A DNA stretch of 64,000 nt from Rhodobacter sp. NTK016B (GTDB taxonomy: Bacteria > Pseudomonadota > Alphaproteobacteria > Rhodobacterales > Rhodobacteraceae). Made by a program: the position numbers and the translations under genes. Every line of letters starts with the position of its first letter. The stretch's first letter is position 1. Positions 24,600 through 33,030 of the stretch are shown in pieces. The notes beneath the pieces were generated by a model, which had not been told where the DNA came from, searched no databases, and saw nothing but the letters and a program-made list of their open reading frames with translations. The stretch lies in the NCBI RefSeq assembly GCF_017303295.1, contig NZ_JAFKOK010000012.1, positions 62,001-126,000 on the forward strand, given 5' to 3'.

Positions 24600-25310
24600 T
24601 CAAGCCGCCGGGGCGTCCTGCGACATCGCTTCCGCCAACGCAGCGATGACCGCGTCGCCATTCGGGGCCTCGGCGATGATTGCACGGGCACGCAGCGAAC
24701 GGGGCAGGGCGTCGGCGCAGGCTTCACTGATTGCCACGGGCACAAGTCCGGACAGGGATACAACCCCCGGCTGCCGCGCAAGTTCCGTCGCGGCGCGCGG
24801 TGAATAGAGCGGCGCGAAGATGCGTCCGGCGCGGGCGAGCCTGTCGGGCAAACCGGGCGGGAACGGTTTCGCGCGCGATTCGTAGACCGCGACGCTGCGG
24901 ATCTCGAGTTCCGGCAGCGCCGCGACGACGTCGCGCGACCAGTGCACGCCATGGGCATAGACCAGCGGCCCCTCGGGGTGTTCGGATCGCAGCGCGTCGA
25001 TCAACTCGCCCGCTTCGGCCCCGGCGGCCACCGCGTCGAACCCGGCCGCGCGCGCGGCGGCGGCGGTCTTGCGCCAGACGCACCACGCTTTCAGTGGCGG
25101 CAACGGCGGCAATGCGGGCACGGCATTGGCCGAGGTCAGGATCAGCCCTTTCGCCCCTTCGAACACCGCCGGGTCATAGGGCGCGGGCGCGACACCGAAG
25201 AGCGGCGCGATGATCGGCTCGTGCGCGGGGCAGCGATCCTGCGCCGTTTTCGCCGACACCGCGCTTTCGGGGTCGGGCCGTGTCCAGAGGATGAGGGGCA
25301 GCATCGGCAT
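24600..25310 (-). CDS. hemD: Uroporphyrinogen-III synthase
   Basis: About 236 aa. It cyclises hydroxymethylbilane with inversion of ring D to uroporphyrinogen III for heme, siroheme, cobalamin and bacteriochlorophyll. HemD proteins are poorly conserved; recognisable here are WTRP near the start, ILTSANAV, and the C-terminal [12 protein letters not shown] and [12 protein letters not shown] segments. Its order with Mic60 and HemY genes, divergent from tsaD, is the standard alphaproteobacterial arrangement. The start is uncertain: ATGs at 25322, 25310 and 25304 are all in frame. Confidence 0.85.
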   Translation of the reverse strand: MPMLPLILWTRPDPESAVSAKTAQDRCPAHEPIIAPLFGVAPAPYDPAVFEGAKGLILTSANAVPALPPLPPLKAWCVWRKTAAAARAAGFDAVAAGAEAGELIDALRSEHPEGPLVYAHGVHWSRDVVAALPELEIRSVAVYESRAKPFPPGLPDRLARAGRIFAPLYSPRAATELARQPGVVSLSGLVPVAISEACADALPRSLRARAIIAEAPNGDAVIAALAEAMSQDAPAA

Positions 25311-25380
25311 GTCTCGTGGCATTGTCTGCGAAGAGCGCCGATGCTACCCCCGTCTAAAGGCCAGACGCAACCGGACGGAC

Positions 25381-26460
25381 ATGACTCGGACGCTGACAAT
25401 CCTCGGCATTGAATCGAGCTGCGACGATACCGGCGCGGCTGTGGTTCGCGCGGCTGACGGCGCGGCGCCCGAAATCCTTGCCAATATCGTTGCCGGCCAG
25501 ACCGAGCTGCACGCGGCCTTCGGCGGTGTCGTGCCGGAAATCGCCGCGCGTGCCCATGCCGAAAAGCTGGATCTGGTGATCGAAGAGGCTTTGGGCCGTG
25601 CGCGGCTGACGCTCTGCGATCTCGATGCCATCGCCGTCACCGCCGGGCCGGGGCTGATCGGCGGCGTGTTGTCGGGGGTGATGACCGCCAAGGGGCTGAG
25701 CGCTGCTACCGGCCTGCCGCTGGTCGGGGTGAACCATCTGGCCGGTCACGCGCTGACGCCACGGCTGACCGACGGGCTGGATTTTCCCTATCTGATGCTG
25801 CTGGTCTCGGGCGGGCATTGCCAATTCCTGCGTGTCGACGGGCCGGAAAGCTTTTCGCGCCTTGGCGGGACGATCGACGATGCGCCGGGCGAAGCATTCG
25901 ACAAATGCGCCAAGCTTCTGGGCCTGCCGCAACCGGGCGGTCCCGCAGTCGAGGCCGAGGCGAAGCAGGGCGATCCCAAGCGCTTCGCGTTCCCGCGCCC
26001 GCTTCTGGACCGGCCCGGCTGCGATCTGAGCTTTTCGGGCCTGAAAACCGCGCTGTTGCGCGCGCGCGATGCGGTGGTGGCCGACAAGGGCGGGCTGACC
26101 CGGCAGGACCGCGCGGATCTCTGCGCCGGGTTTCAGGCGGCGATTGCCGATGTGCTGGCCGAGAAATCCCGCCGCGCGCTGGCGCAATGCCCCGGCATCA
26201 CCGCTTTTGCGGTGGCGGGGGGCGTCGCGGCCAATGCCACGCTGCGCGAGCGGCTGACGGCAGCGGCGGGCGATATTCCCTTCGTTGCGCCGCCGCTTGC
26301 GCTGTGCACGGATAACGCCGCGATGATCGCCTGGGCCGGGCTGGAACGCCTGCGGCTCGGCGCGCAAGACGACATGACCCTGAGCGCCCGGCCCCGCTGG
26401 CCGCTTGACACTGCCGCCGCTCCGCTTATCGGCTCGGGCAAACGCGGCGCGAAAGCCTGA
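25381..26460 (+). CDS. tsaD: tRNA N6-adenosine threonylcarbamoyltransferase TsaD
   Basis: 359 aa; it transfers threonylcarbamoyl to A37 of ANN-decoding tRNAs together with TsaB/TsaE. Features: [12 protein letters not shown] at the N-terminus, the NHLAGH metal ligands His119 and His123, and the nucleotide motifs LVSGGH and AVAGGVAAN. Full family length. It is divergent from hemD across only 70 bp, so the two promoters overlap or lie close together. Confidence 0.97.
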   Translation: MTRTLTILGIESSCDDTGAAVVRAADGAAPEILANIVAGQTELHAAFGGVVPEIAARAHAEKLDLVIEEALGRARLTLCDLDAIAVTAGPGLIGGVLSGVMTAKGLSAATGLPLVGVNHLAGHALTPRLTDGLDFPYLMLLVSGGHCQFLRVDGPESFSRLGGTIDDAPGEAFDKCAKLLGLPQPGGPAVEAEAKQGDPKRFAFPRPLLDRPGCDLSFSGLKTALLRARDAVVADKGGLTRQDRADLCAGFQAAIADVLAEKSRRALAQCPGITAFAVAGGVAANATLRERLTAAAGDIPFVAPPLALCTDNAAMIAWAGLERLRLGAQDDMTLSARPRWPLDTAAAPLIGSGKRGAKA

Positions 26461-26471
26461 GGAGAGACACC

Positions 26472-26744
26472 ATGCCCCTGTTTGCCCTGATCTGCACAGA
26501 CAAGGCCGAATGCGAAGAGCTTCGGAAAACCACCCGCGACGAACATCTCGGCTATCTCAACACGACCGGGAAAACGGTGATGGCGGGGCCGTTCCTTGAA
26601 GACGGCCACATGACCGGCTCGCTGGTGGTGATCGACGTGGCCGACCGCGCCGAGGCCGAGGATTGGGCGGCCAACGATCCCTATGCGCGGGCGGGTCTGT
26701 TCGCCAAGGTGCGCATCGAAGAATGGAAAAAGGTGATCGGCTGA
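26472..26744 (+). CDS. YciI family protein
   Basis: A 90-aa ferredoxin-like fold protein: FALICTDKAE at the start, TRDEHLGYL, GPFLEDGHMTGSLVVIDV and DPYARAGLF are the family's conserved stretches. YciI-like proteins have a putative active-site His/Asp but mostly unknown function. It lies 11 bp after tsaD with a GGAGAG ribosome site, so it is probably in the tsaD operon, and overlaps the next gene by 1 nt. Confidence 0.85.
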   Translation: MPLFALICTDKAECEELRKTTRDEHLGYLNTTGKTVMAGPFLEDGHMTGSLVVIDVADRAEAEDWAANDPYARAGLFAKVRIEEWKKVIG

Positions 26745-27157
26745 TGGCCCACTGGCTGATGAAATCCGAGCCCAACAAGTTCTCGTGGGATCAGCTGGTC
26801 GCCAAGGGCGAAGCGGGCGAGGAATGGGACGGCGTGCGCAACTATCAGGCGCGCAACAACATGCGCGCGATGGCACTGGGCGACACGGTGTTCTTCTACC
26901 ATTCGAATATCGGGCTGGAAGTCGTCGGCATCGCCGAAGTCTGCGCGCTGTCGCATCCCGACAGCACGACCGATGATCCGCGCTGGGATTGCGTCGATAT
27001 CCGCGCGGTCAAGCCGATGCCGCGTCCCGTCAGCCTGAAAGAGATCAAGGCCACGCCCGAGCTGTCCGAGATGTCGTTGGTGACGTCGATGCGGTTGTCG
27101 GTGCAGCCGGTGACCGAAGACGAATGGAAGCTCGTTTGCAAGATGGGCGGTCTGTAA
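26744..27157 (+). CDS. EVE domain protein
   Basis: A 137-aa PUA-like EVE domain: HWLMKSEPNKFSWDQL at the start, WDGVRNYQARNNMRAM, and FFYHSN. The EVE fold binds modified bases in RNA or DNA; alphaproteobacterial stand-alone EVE proteins resemble thymocyte nuclear protein 1. The ATG overlaps the yciI stop (TGATG). Being in a transcript with TsaD hints at RNA modification, but that is inference. Confidence 0.88.
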   Translation: MAHWLMKSEPNKFSWDQLVAKGEAGEEWDGVRNYQARNNMRAMALGDTVFFYHSNIGLEVVGIAEVCALSHPDSTTDDPRWDCVDIRAVKPMPRPVSLKEIKATPELSEMSLVTSMRLSVQPVTEDEWKLVCKMGGL

Positions 27158-27257
27158 GGCACGGCGCGTGGCCCGAGAAAATCCGGGTGTCACTTACAAC
27201 TTCCCAGCGACGGATTGTCGCGCTAGCCTGCGGGAAAAGCGTAAGGGAGCGCAATTT

Positions 27258-27653
27258 ATGGATTTTCTCGCAGTCATCGTAACGGCGGTGGTGGGCTTTG
27301 CCATCGGCGCTCTGTGGTACGGCGTATTCTCGCGGGCTTGGGTGGCGGCGTCGGGCGTGCCCACCGACGACAAGGGCGCGCCGCGCGACAGCGCCAATCC
27401 TGTGACCTATCTCGGCGCCTATCTCTGCATCCTGCTCGTTGTGGGCATGATGCGCCATATCTTCACCATGTCCGCCGTCGTCTCGGTCAATGACGGCGTC
27501 GTCGCGGGGCTGGGGATCGGGCTGTTCCTGATCGCGCCGTGGATCGCGCTGAACATCTTCTTTTCGCAGCGTCCCAAGGTGCTGATCCTGATCGACGGCG
27601 GTTACGCGGCGATTGCCTGCGCGATCATGGGCGGTGTGCTGGTGTTGTTCTGA
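27258..27653 (+). CDS. DUF1761-like small membrane protein
   Basis: 131 aa with four predicted membrane segments (3-24, 54-72, 82-103, 110-130). The N-terminal VVGFAIGALWYGVFSRAW matches the DUF1761 pattern of small integral membrane proteins of unknown role. The start at 27258 follows GGGAG. It is translationally coupled (TGATG) to the HD-domain gene. Confidence 0.65.
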   Translation: MDFLAVIVTAVVGFAIGALWYGVFSRAWVAASGVPTDDKGAPRDSANPVTYLGAYLCILLVVGMMRHIFTMSAVVSVNDGVVAGLGIGLFLIAPWIALNIFFSQRPKVLILIDGGYAAIACAIMGGVLVLF

Positions 27654-28255
27654 TGTCCGGGCAGACGGTTTCCTTCACCCGCATGAAAGACGGCACGGCC
27701 GAGGATTACGCGCTACTGGCCGAGCTGGAAAAACCCTTTATCGCCACCACCGCCGAGCGCGTCCTTGCCGAGCTTGCCCGTCACGGCGAGGCGACGCTGG
27801 AAGGCTATCGTATCACGCGGCTCGAGCACGGATTGCAGGCCGCGACCCGGGCCGAGCGCGATGGGGCCGATCTCGACTGGATTGTCGGCGCCTTGCTGCA
27901 CGATATCGGCGACGGGCTGGCCCCGCAGAACCACGACCGTTTCTCGGCCGAGGTGATCCGCCCCTTCGTGCGCTGGGATGTCGCCTGGGTGGTCGAGCAT
28001 CACGGGATTTTCCAGATGCTCTATTACGGCCATCATTATGGCTGGGACCGTAACGCGCGCGAGCGGTTCCGCGACCATCCCTGTTTCGATGCCTGCGCCG
28101 AATTCTGCGAGCGCTGGGATCAATCCTCGTTCGATCCGGACTATGACAGCCTTCCGCTGGACCATTTCGCGCCGATGGTACGCGAGGTCTTCGGGCGCAA
28201 GGCTTATGATCCTGCCGTGATCTGCGAGGGCGAGGTGACGACGCTGACGGTGTAA
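27653..28255 (+). CDS. HD-domain protein, PhnZ/TmpB-like (possible di-iron oxygenase)
   Basis: A 200-aa HD-fold protein. Candidate metal ligands are His59 in ITRLEHGLQAA, His83-Asp84 in LLHDIGD, His94, and His116/His117 in VEHHG. The spacing of LEH(G/S)LQ and (A/G)ALLHD(I/L)G resembles PhnZ, a mixed-valent di-iron oxygenase that cleaves organophosphonates, more than ordinary HD phosphohydrolases. No phosphonate gene is nearby, so substrate is open. It follows the DUF1761 gene with a 1-nt overlap. Confidence 0.65.
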   Translation: MSGQTVSFTRMKDGTAEDYALLAELEKPFIATTAERVLAELARHGEATLEGYRITRLEHGLQAATRAERDGADLDWIVGALLHDIGDGLAPQNHDRFSAEVIRPFVRWDVAWVVEHHGIFQMLYYGHHYGWDRNARERFRDHPCFDACAEFCERWDQSSFDPDYDSLPLDHFAPMVREVFGRKAYDPAVICEGEVTTLTV

Positions 28256-28289
28256 ACCCGTCCGCGCCTTAAATCCCGGAATTGGGCGG

Positions 28290-29009
28290 TCAGGCCGCGC
28301 CTTTGCCCATCCGGCGGCGCAGGACCAGCATCGCCACAAACAGCACGGCCCCCAGCGCGGCAAGGCCCGCAACCGGCGTGTTGAGCGGATCGCCATTGCG
28401 TACCACGACCGCGATCAGCGCCCAGATCAGCGCCAGCGCGTAGCCCGGCGCGCGCATCACCCGCGACTGCACCACAAGCCCCAGAACCAGCGCGATCATC
28501 AGCGCGACAAGCGCTGCGGGCGTGGCGTCCATGATGCCCCAGCCTGCCAGCAGCAGACCGACCGAAACCGACGCCGCCGCCGTCAGCCAGCCCGCATAGG
28601 TGGCGATGGGCGCCTGAAACCACCAGCGATCACGCTTGGGCGTCTTGAACAGCGCGACCAGAGCGGTCGCCAGCATCGCCCAGATCAGCACCGTCGCACC
28701 AATCGGCGTACGCTCGGCCAGCGCCAGCCAGAACGTGCCCATGGCAAGGCTGGCCAGCAGCCAGGGCCGGGCGGGCTGCCATGCCGGATGCTCAGGACGC
28801 TTGATGAGACCAAACACCGCCGACAGGATCAGCCAGACATAGAGCAGCCCCCAGATCGAAAAGGCATAGCCTGCGGGCTGTACCGGCGGGTTTTCCTGCG
28901 GCACCGGGAACAGGCTGGGATCGAAGCCTGCGAAGCTGGTGACGAAGAACGGCGACACGGCGAAGGTCACCGAGACGACAAGGGTCAGGATGGCAAGCAA
29001 GCGCGACAT
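28290..29009 (-). CDS. TspO/MBR-like membrane protein
   Basis: 239 aa, about seven membrane segments. The stretch PAGYAFSIWGLLYVWL (about 46-61) and the Trp-rich character recall TspO/translocator relatives, but the protein is longer than classical TspO (about 160 aa). Role unknown. It converges on the HD gene with a 34-bp gap. Confidence 0.5.
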   Translation of the reverse strand: MSRLLAILTLVVSVTFAVSPFFVTSFAGFDPSLFPVPQENPPVQPAGYAFSIWGLLYVWLILSAVFGLIKRPEHPAWQPARPWLLASLAMGTFWLALAERTPIGATVLIWAMLATALVALFKTPKRDRWWFQAPIATYAGWLTAAASVSVGLLLAGWGIMDATPAALVALMIALVLGLVVQSRVMRAPGYALALIWALIAVVVRNGDPLNTPVAGLAALGAVLFVAMLVLRRRMGKGAA

Positions 29010-29107
29010 GATGGAACCTCGGGTATCGGAGGGGCAGAGGCGCCCTTGACAGGGATGTAACCTTGAAAGGCCAAGTTCAACAGCATTTTCATCCGCGCAA
29101 CCCGCGC

Positions 29108-30076
29108 TCAGGCAAGCCCCAGCTCGGCCAGCGTGGCCTGAAGATCCAGCGTCCCGGGTTCGATCCCGTCGCGCAGCATCCGCACGGCCAGCGCCATCAG
29201 CGCATCGTTGACCGGGGTTTTCACGCCATGCAGGCGGCCCAGATAGCAGATCTCGCCGTTCATGTAGTCGGTCTCGACCGAATTGCCGCGCTGGAAGCTC
29301 TGCAGGGTCGAATTCGACATCGCGGGCGCGCCGGGAACCTCGCGCAGGTTCATGTATTTCTCGCGCCGCTCGTCCTTGGTGCTGACATCGACGAAATCGA
29401 TGCCAGCGGCTTTGTAGACAGCGATGGCTTCGCTTTGCGCGGCCTTGCGCAACGCGCCATCCGGCGCCGAGGGACCAAAGGCCGCGCCCGAGATATTACC
29501 GAGATTGAGCAGCAGCTTGCCGTATTTCGACGCCATCACGTCGGGCTTCACGAACGCCGCGAAACCGGCGGGCCAGAGCAGCTCGACCAGCGCTTCGTCG
29601 GCGGCGTCGGAGCCTTTCGGAAAACGGCCGATATCGAACATCCCCAGCTTGGGCGTGCAATGCGAAACGACTTCGCCGGGGGTCAGGTAGGTGCCCGGCA
29701 GCATCACCGTCATGCCGTGCACGTTGGGGAACATCCGCAGCGCCAGAGGCTCGTTCGCGACGCCGTTCTGGGTGCAGAAGATCGGCTGATCGGTCACGCC
29801 CGCCATCCGCAGCGCTTCCAGCGCGGGCTGGGTGTCCTGCGTCTTCATGCACAGAAGGATTGCGTCATCGGGGCGAAAGTCGATCTCAGCCGGCGAGCCG
29901 ACCATCGGTACCGCGATCACCTCGTCCATGTCGGGGCTCATCACCCGCAGGCCCTTGGCCTGAACCGCCTCAAGCATCCGGCCCCGCGCGATGCCGATCA
30001 CCTCGGCCCCCGATTTCGCCAGCGCGCCCGCCAGTACCCCGCCGATCGCGCCGACCCCGTAGACGATGATGCGCAT
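29108..30076 (-). CDS. Ketopantoate reductase (PanE/ApbA) family protein
   Basis: 322 aa. The N-terminal Rossmann motif GVGAIGGVLAG binds NADPH, and a C-terminal helical dimer domain has the conserved K (SKYGKLLLNLGN) and TDYMNGEI segments. It may make pantoate for coenzyme A or act on another 2-keto acid; several paralogues usually exist, so panE itself is not claimed. AGGAGGC precedes the ATG. Confidence 0.8.
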   Translation of the reverse strand: MRIIVYGVGAIGGVLAGALAKSGAEVIGIARGRMLEAVQAKGLRVMSPDMDEVIAVPMVGSPAEIDFRPDDAILLCMKTQDTQPALEALRMAGVTDQPIFCTQNGVANEPLALRMFPNVHGMTVMLPGTYLTPGEVVSHCTPKLGMFDIGRFPKGSDAADEALVELLWPAGFAAFVKPDVMASKYGKLLLNLGNISGAAFGPSAPDGALRKAAQSEAIAVYKAAGIDFVDVSTKDERREKYMNLREVPGAPAMSNSTLQSFQRGNSVETDYMNGEICYLGRLHGVKTPVNDALMALAVRMLRDGIEPGTLDLQATLAELGLA

Positions 30077-30234
30077 GTAAGCCTCCTGTCCGTTTGCCGG
30101 TGTTATGGCCCCAAGTTCGCGCGGGCCGCAAGCAAGATGGTGAACAGGTTCATGATTGCGCGGGGGCAGGGCAGGCGCGGGGCAGGAACTGGGCGCTCTC
30201 GCTGCCTTGCGCTGAGTTCGGGGGCGAAAACGCA

Positions 30235-30258
30235 AACGGAGGCCCGGGGGCCTCCGTT
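30235..30258 (-). terminator. Terminator of ahcY
   Basis: A perfect 11-bp inverted repeat AACGGAGGCCC/GGGCCTCCGTT, followed on the minus strand by TGCGTTTT. It lies 29 bp after the ahcY stop. A second short hairpin (TCCCGG-TTG-CCGGGA, 30272-30286) lies between it and the stop codon. Confidence 0.8.
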
Positions 30259-30286
30259 CTGTCGTGGCAGGTCCCGGTTGCCGGGA

Positions 30287-31687
30287 TCAGTAGCGGTAAT
30301 GCTCGGACTTGTAGGGGCCGTTGACGGTGACGCCGATGTACTCCGCCTGTTCGGTCTTCAGCTCGGTCAGCTTGACGCCGATCCGGTCCAGATGCAGGCG
30401 CGCGACCTTTTCGTCCAGATGCTTGGGCAGGATGTAGACACCCGGCGCGTATTCGCCCTTCTTCGTCCACAGCTCGATCTGCGCAAGCACCTGATTGGTG
30501 AACGAGGCCGACATCACGAAGGACGGGTGCCCGGTCGCGTTGCCGAGGTTCAGCAGGCGGCCCTGGCTCAGCAGGATCATGCGATTGCCCGTGGGCATCT
30601 CGATCATGTCCACCTGATCCTTGATGTTGGTCCATTTGTGGTTCTTCAGCGCGGCGACCTGAATTTCGTTGTCGAAATGGCCGATATTGCCGACGATCGC
30701 CATGTCCTTCATCTCGCGCATATGCTCGAGACGGATGACATCCTTGTTGCCGGTGGTGGTGATGAAGATGTCCGCCGTTGCGGCCACGTCTTCCAGCGTG
30801 ACGACTTCGAAGCCGTCCATCGCCGCCTGAAGCGCGCAGATCGGGTCGATCTCGGTCACTTTCACCCGCGCGCCCGCGCCGCGCAGCGAGGCGGCCGAGC
30901 CTTTGCCCACATCGCCATAGCCGCAAACCACGGCCACCTTGCCGGCCATCATCGTGTCGGTCGCGCGGCGGATGCCGTCGACCAGCGATTCCTTGCAGCC
31001 GTACTTGTTGTCGAATTTCGACTTGGTGACCGAGTCGTTGACGTTGATCGCCGGGAAGGGCAGCAGGCCCTTCTTGTGCAGGTCATAGAGACGGTGAACG
31101 CCGGTGGTGGTTTCTTCCGACACGCCCTGAATTTCGGCGCGCTGCTTGGTGAACCAGCCGGGCGAGGCCGCCAGACGCTTCTTGATCTGCGCGAACAGCG
31201 CCTCTTCCTCTTCCGAGGTCGGCACGTCGATCAGGCCCGTTTCCCCGGCTTCGACGCGCGCGCCCAGCAGGATGTAGAGCGTGGCGTCGCCGCCATCGTC
31301 GAGGATCATGTTGGCCGTGCCGCCTTCACCGCCGAACTGGAAGATCCGGTCGGTGTATTCCCAGTATTCGACCAGCGTTTCGCCCTTGATGGCGAAGACC
31401 GGCGTGCCGGTCGCGGCGATGGCAGCGGCGGCGTGGTCCTGCGTCGAATAGATATTGCACGAAGCCCAGCGGACATCCGCGCCGAGGGCCTTGAGCGTCT
31501 CGATCAGCACGGCGGTCTGAACGGTCATGTGCAGCGAGCCCGCGATCTTCGCGCCCTTGAGGGGCTTCGAGGTGCCGAACTCGTCGCGGCAGGCCATCAG
31601 GCCGGGCATTTCGGTTTCGGCGATGTCCAGTTCCTTGCGGCCGAATTCCGCAAGCGAGATGTCCTTGACGATGTAGTCCGCAGCCAT
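30287..31687 (-). CDS. ahcY: S-adenosylhomocysteinase
   Basis: 466 aa; it hydrolyses S-adenosylhomocysteine to adenosine and homocysteine in the activated methyl cycle, using tightly bound NAD. Visible are the substrate-site segments [13 protein letters not shown] and [13 protein letters not shown], the NAD fold [12 protein letters not shown], and the C-terminal KSEHYRY. It includes the roughly 40-residue insertion ([11 protein letters not shown] region) found in bacterial enzymes. AGGAG precedes the start codon. Confidence 0.97.
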   Translation of the reverse strand: MAADYIVKDISLAEFGRKELDIAETEMPGLMACRDEFGTSKPLKGAKIAGSLHMTVQTAVLIETLKALGADVRWASCNIYSTQDHAAAAIAATGTPVFAIKGETLVEYWEYTDRIFQFGGEGGTANMILDDGGDATLYILLGARVEAGETGLIDVPTSEEEEALFAQIKKRLAASPGWFTKQRAEIQGVSEETTTGVHRLYDLHKKGLLPFPAINVNDSVTKSKFDNKYGCKESLVDGIRRATDTMMAGKVAVVCGYGDVGKGSAASLRGAGARVKVTEIDPICALQAAMDGFEVVTLEDVAATADIFITTTGNKDVIRLEHMREMKDMAIVGNIGHFDNEIQVAALKNHKWTNIKDQVDMIEMPTGNRMILLSQGRLLNLGNATGHPSFVMSASFTNQVLAQIELWTKKGEYAPGVYILPKHLDEKVARLHLDRIGVKLTELKTEQAEYIGVTVNGPYKSEHYRY

Positions 31688-31734
31688 GTCCGGCTCCTGT
31701 TATGTCCTTATTTTGAAGCTCAGATAACACTGCG

Positions 31735-31763
31735 CCCCCGATGCGGCAATGCCGCGCCGGGGG
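31735..31763 (-). other. Nested stem-loop upstream of ahcY
   Basis: On the minus strand CCCCCG-GC-GCGGC-ATT-GCCGC-AT-CGGGGG forms an 11-bp stem with a small 2x2 internal loop. A -35-like TTGCCG inside it and a -10-like TATCTG 17 nt on suggest that it overlaps the promoter rather than the mRNA leader. It could therefore be a DNA-level site or the terminator of the small gene upstream, not a riboswitch. Confidence 0.4.
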
Positions 31764-31837
31764 ACAGGGTTTCGCAAGGGTTTATCGCCGGAAAGACCGG
31801 GCGGCGCACAGAGCGCTGCAAGGAGCGCGGCAACAGG

Positions 31838-32014
31838 TCAGAACCTGTCAGACCAGCTCTCACCCGGAAGCCGGCCCGAACGCGCGCTGACGGGGGCATC
31901 GTCGAACCACGGCAGGGTCGAGCGCCGGTCGCGCTGCTGCGGCGCAGCTTTGCGCTCGGGTTGCGTTTCGGTCCGGGTGGCAACGCGGAAGGCGGAATTC
32001 AGAATGCCGAACAT
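31838..32014 (-). CDS. Small hypothetical protein (58 aa)
   Basis: A 58-aa basic protein (MFGILNSAFRVATRTETQ...) with a Ser/Arg-rich C-terminus ending WSDRF and no membrane segment. The start is supported by AAGGAG at 8 nt, the best ribosome site in the region. It sits between ahcY and a divergent LysR gene. I recognise no domain; similar small proteins of this start occur in Rhodobacterales, but the function is unknown. Confidence 0.6.
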   Translation of the reverse strand: MFGILNSAFRVATRTETQPERKAAPQQRDRRSTLPWFDDAPVSARSGRLPGESWSDRF

Positions 32015-32106
32015 GAGGGATCTCCTTGGGGTGGCATGGCGTGTTCTTGACTGTTCCCTATGTGCCAAATCCCGCCGTGATTCTGAAGTTCGGATGGTTT
32101 TTGTTA

Positions 32107-32123
32107 TGTTAGCTGTGCTAACA
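32107..32123 (+). promoter_or_regulatory. Palindromic LysR-type operator
   Basis: TGTTAGC-TGT-GCTAACA is a perfect 7-bp inverted repeat, 7 bp before the LysR start codon and in the region divergent from the 58-aa gene. The T-N(n)-A dyad shape fits a LysR-type binding site, probably autoregulatory. Confidence 0.55.
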
Positions 32124-32130
32124 ATACAGG

Positions 32131-33030
32131 ATGGACTGGAAAGAGATTCCCTCGCTCTCGGCCTTGCGGGCCTTTGACGCGCTGGCGCGGCTGGGCAGCC
32201 TGTCCGCCGCCGCCCGCGATCTTAACGTGACCCATGCCGCGATCTCGCAGCATCTGCGGCAGCTCGAATCCGAGTTCGGCGAACCTCTGGCCCGGCGCGA
32301 AGGGCAGGGCATGGCGCTGACCGAGGCCGGGATGGAGCTGGCCGCCGCGCTTGGCGACGGGTTCGGCCGCATCGCCGAGGGTGTGACGCGCCTGCGCGAC
32401 CGCAATCGGGTACGGCCGGTGGTGGTGGCGCTGACCCCTTCTTTCGCCGAAAGCTGGCTGATGCCGCGCATCGGCGGTTTCTGGGCGTCGCATCCGGATG
32501 TCGAGGTGCGGCTGGTGCCCGGCATCGCGCTGGCCGATCTGCGCCGCGACGGGATCGATCTTGCGATCCGCTTCGGACAGGGGAACTGGCCGGGGCTCGA
32601 GGCCGAGCCCGTGACCGAGAACCGCTTCTCGGTCGTCGCGGCGCCAAGCTATGACAAGGCGCGCAGCCTCGCAGATCTGGGCAAGCTGAAGGCGCATGAC
32701 TGGTTCTTTTCCACGGGCTCCAGCGAGCAAAGGCTGTGGGGCGCGGTGATCGGCGTGAATTTCGAAACCGTGGGCGCGCGCGAACTGGCCAACAACGGGA
32801 TGGTCGTCAGCGCGGTGCGCGCCGGGCTGGGCCTGTCCATTCAGGCCTCGGCGCTGGTCGAGCCGGATATCCGCTCGGGCCAGATGGTCCGCCTGTACGA
32901 AGGCGACGGCGACGGGCTGGGCTATTACATCGTGTCGCGCCCGGGCTCGCTGTCGCCCGGCGCACGGTTGTTCCGGCAATGGCTCAGGCGCACCGCGCGG
33001 GCGGAAGGCGCGGGCAAGGGGCCGCTTTAG
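32131..33030 (+). CDS. LysR-family regulator, GcvA-like
   Basis: 299 aa. An N-terminal winged helix (ALRAFDALARLGSLSAAARDLNVTHAAISQHLRQLE) is followed by a periplasmic-binding-like effector domain (about 92-290). SFAESWLMPRIGGF and the DLAIRFGQGNWPG stretch resemble the GcvA subgroup. Effector unknown. The target may be the divergent 58-aa gene, its own promoter, or the converging MFS gene, whose end overlaps it by 4 bp. Confidence 0.85.
   Translation: MDWKEIPSLSALRAFDALARLGSLSAAARDLNVTHAAISQHLRQLESEFGEPLARREGQGMALTEAGMELAAALGDGFGRIAEGVTRLRDRNRVRPVVVALTPSFAESWLMPRIGGFWASHPDVEVRLVPGIALADLRRDGIDLAIRFGQGNWPGLEAEPVTENRFSVVAAPSYDKARSLADLGKLKAHDWFFSTGSSEQRLWGAVIGVNFETVGARELANNGMVVSAVRAGLGLSIQASALVEPDIRSGQMVRLYEGDGDGLGYYIVSRPGSLSPGARLFRQWLRRTARAEGAGKGPL

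Noticed and set aside
31688-31763. SAM/SAH riboswitch upstream of ahcY
   Set aside because: The only strong structure overlaps the probable -35 and is upstream of the likely transcript start; no known aptamer consensus recognised.
29063-32050. 995-codon plus-strand frame opposite the ketopantoate-reductase-like and ahcY genes
   Set aside because: Antisense to ahcY, a strongly conserved gene; no motif in the frame.
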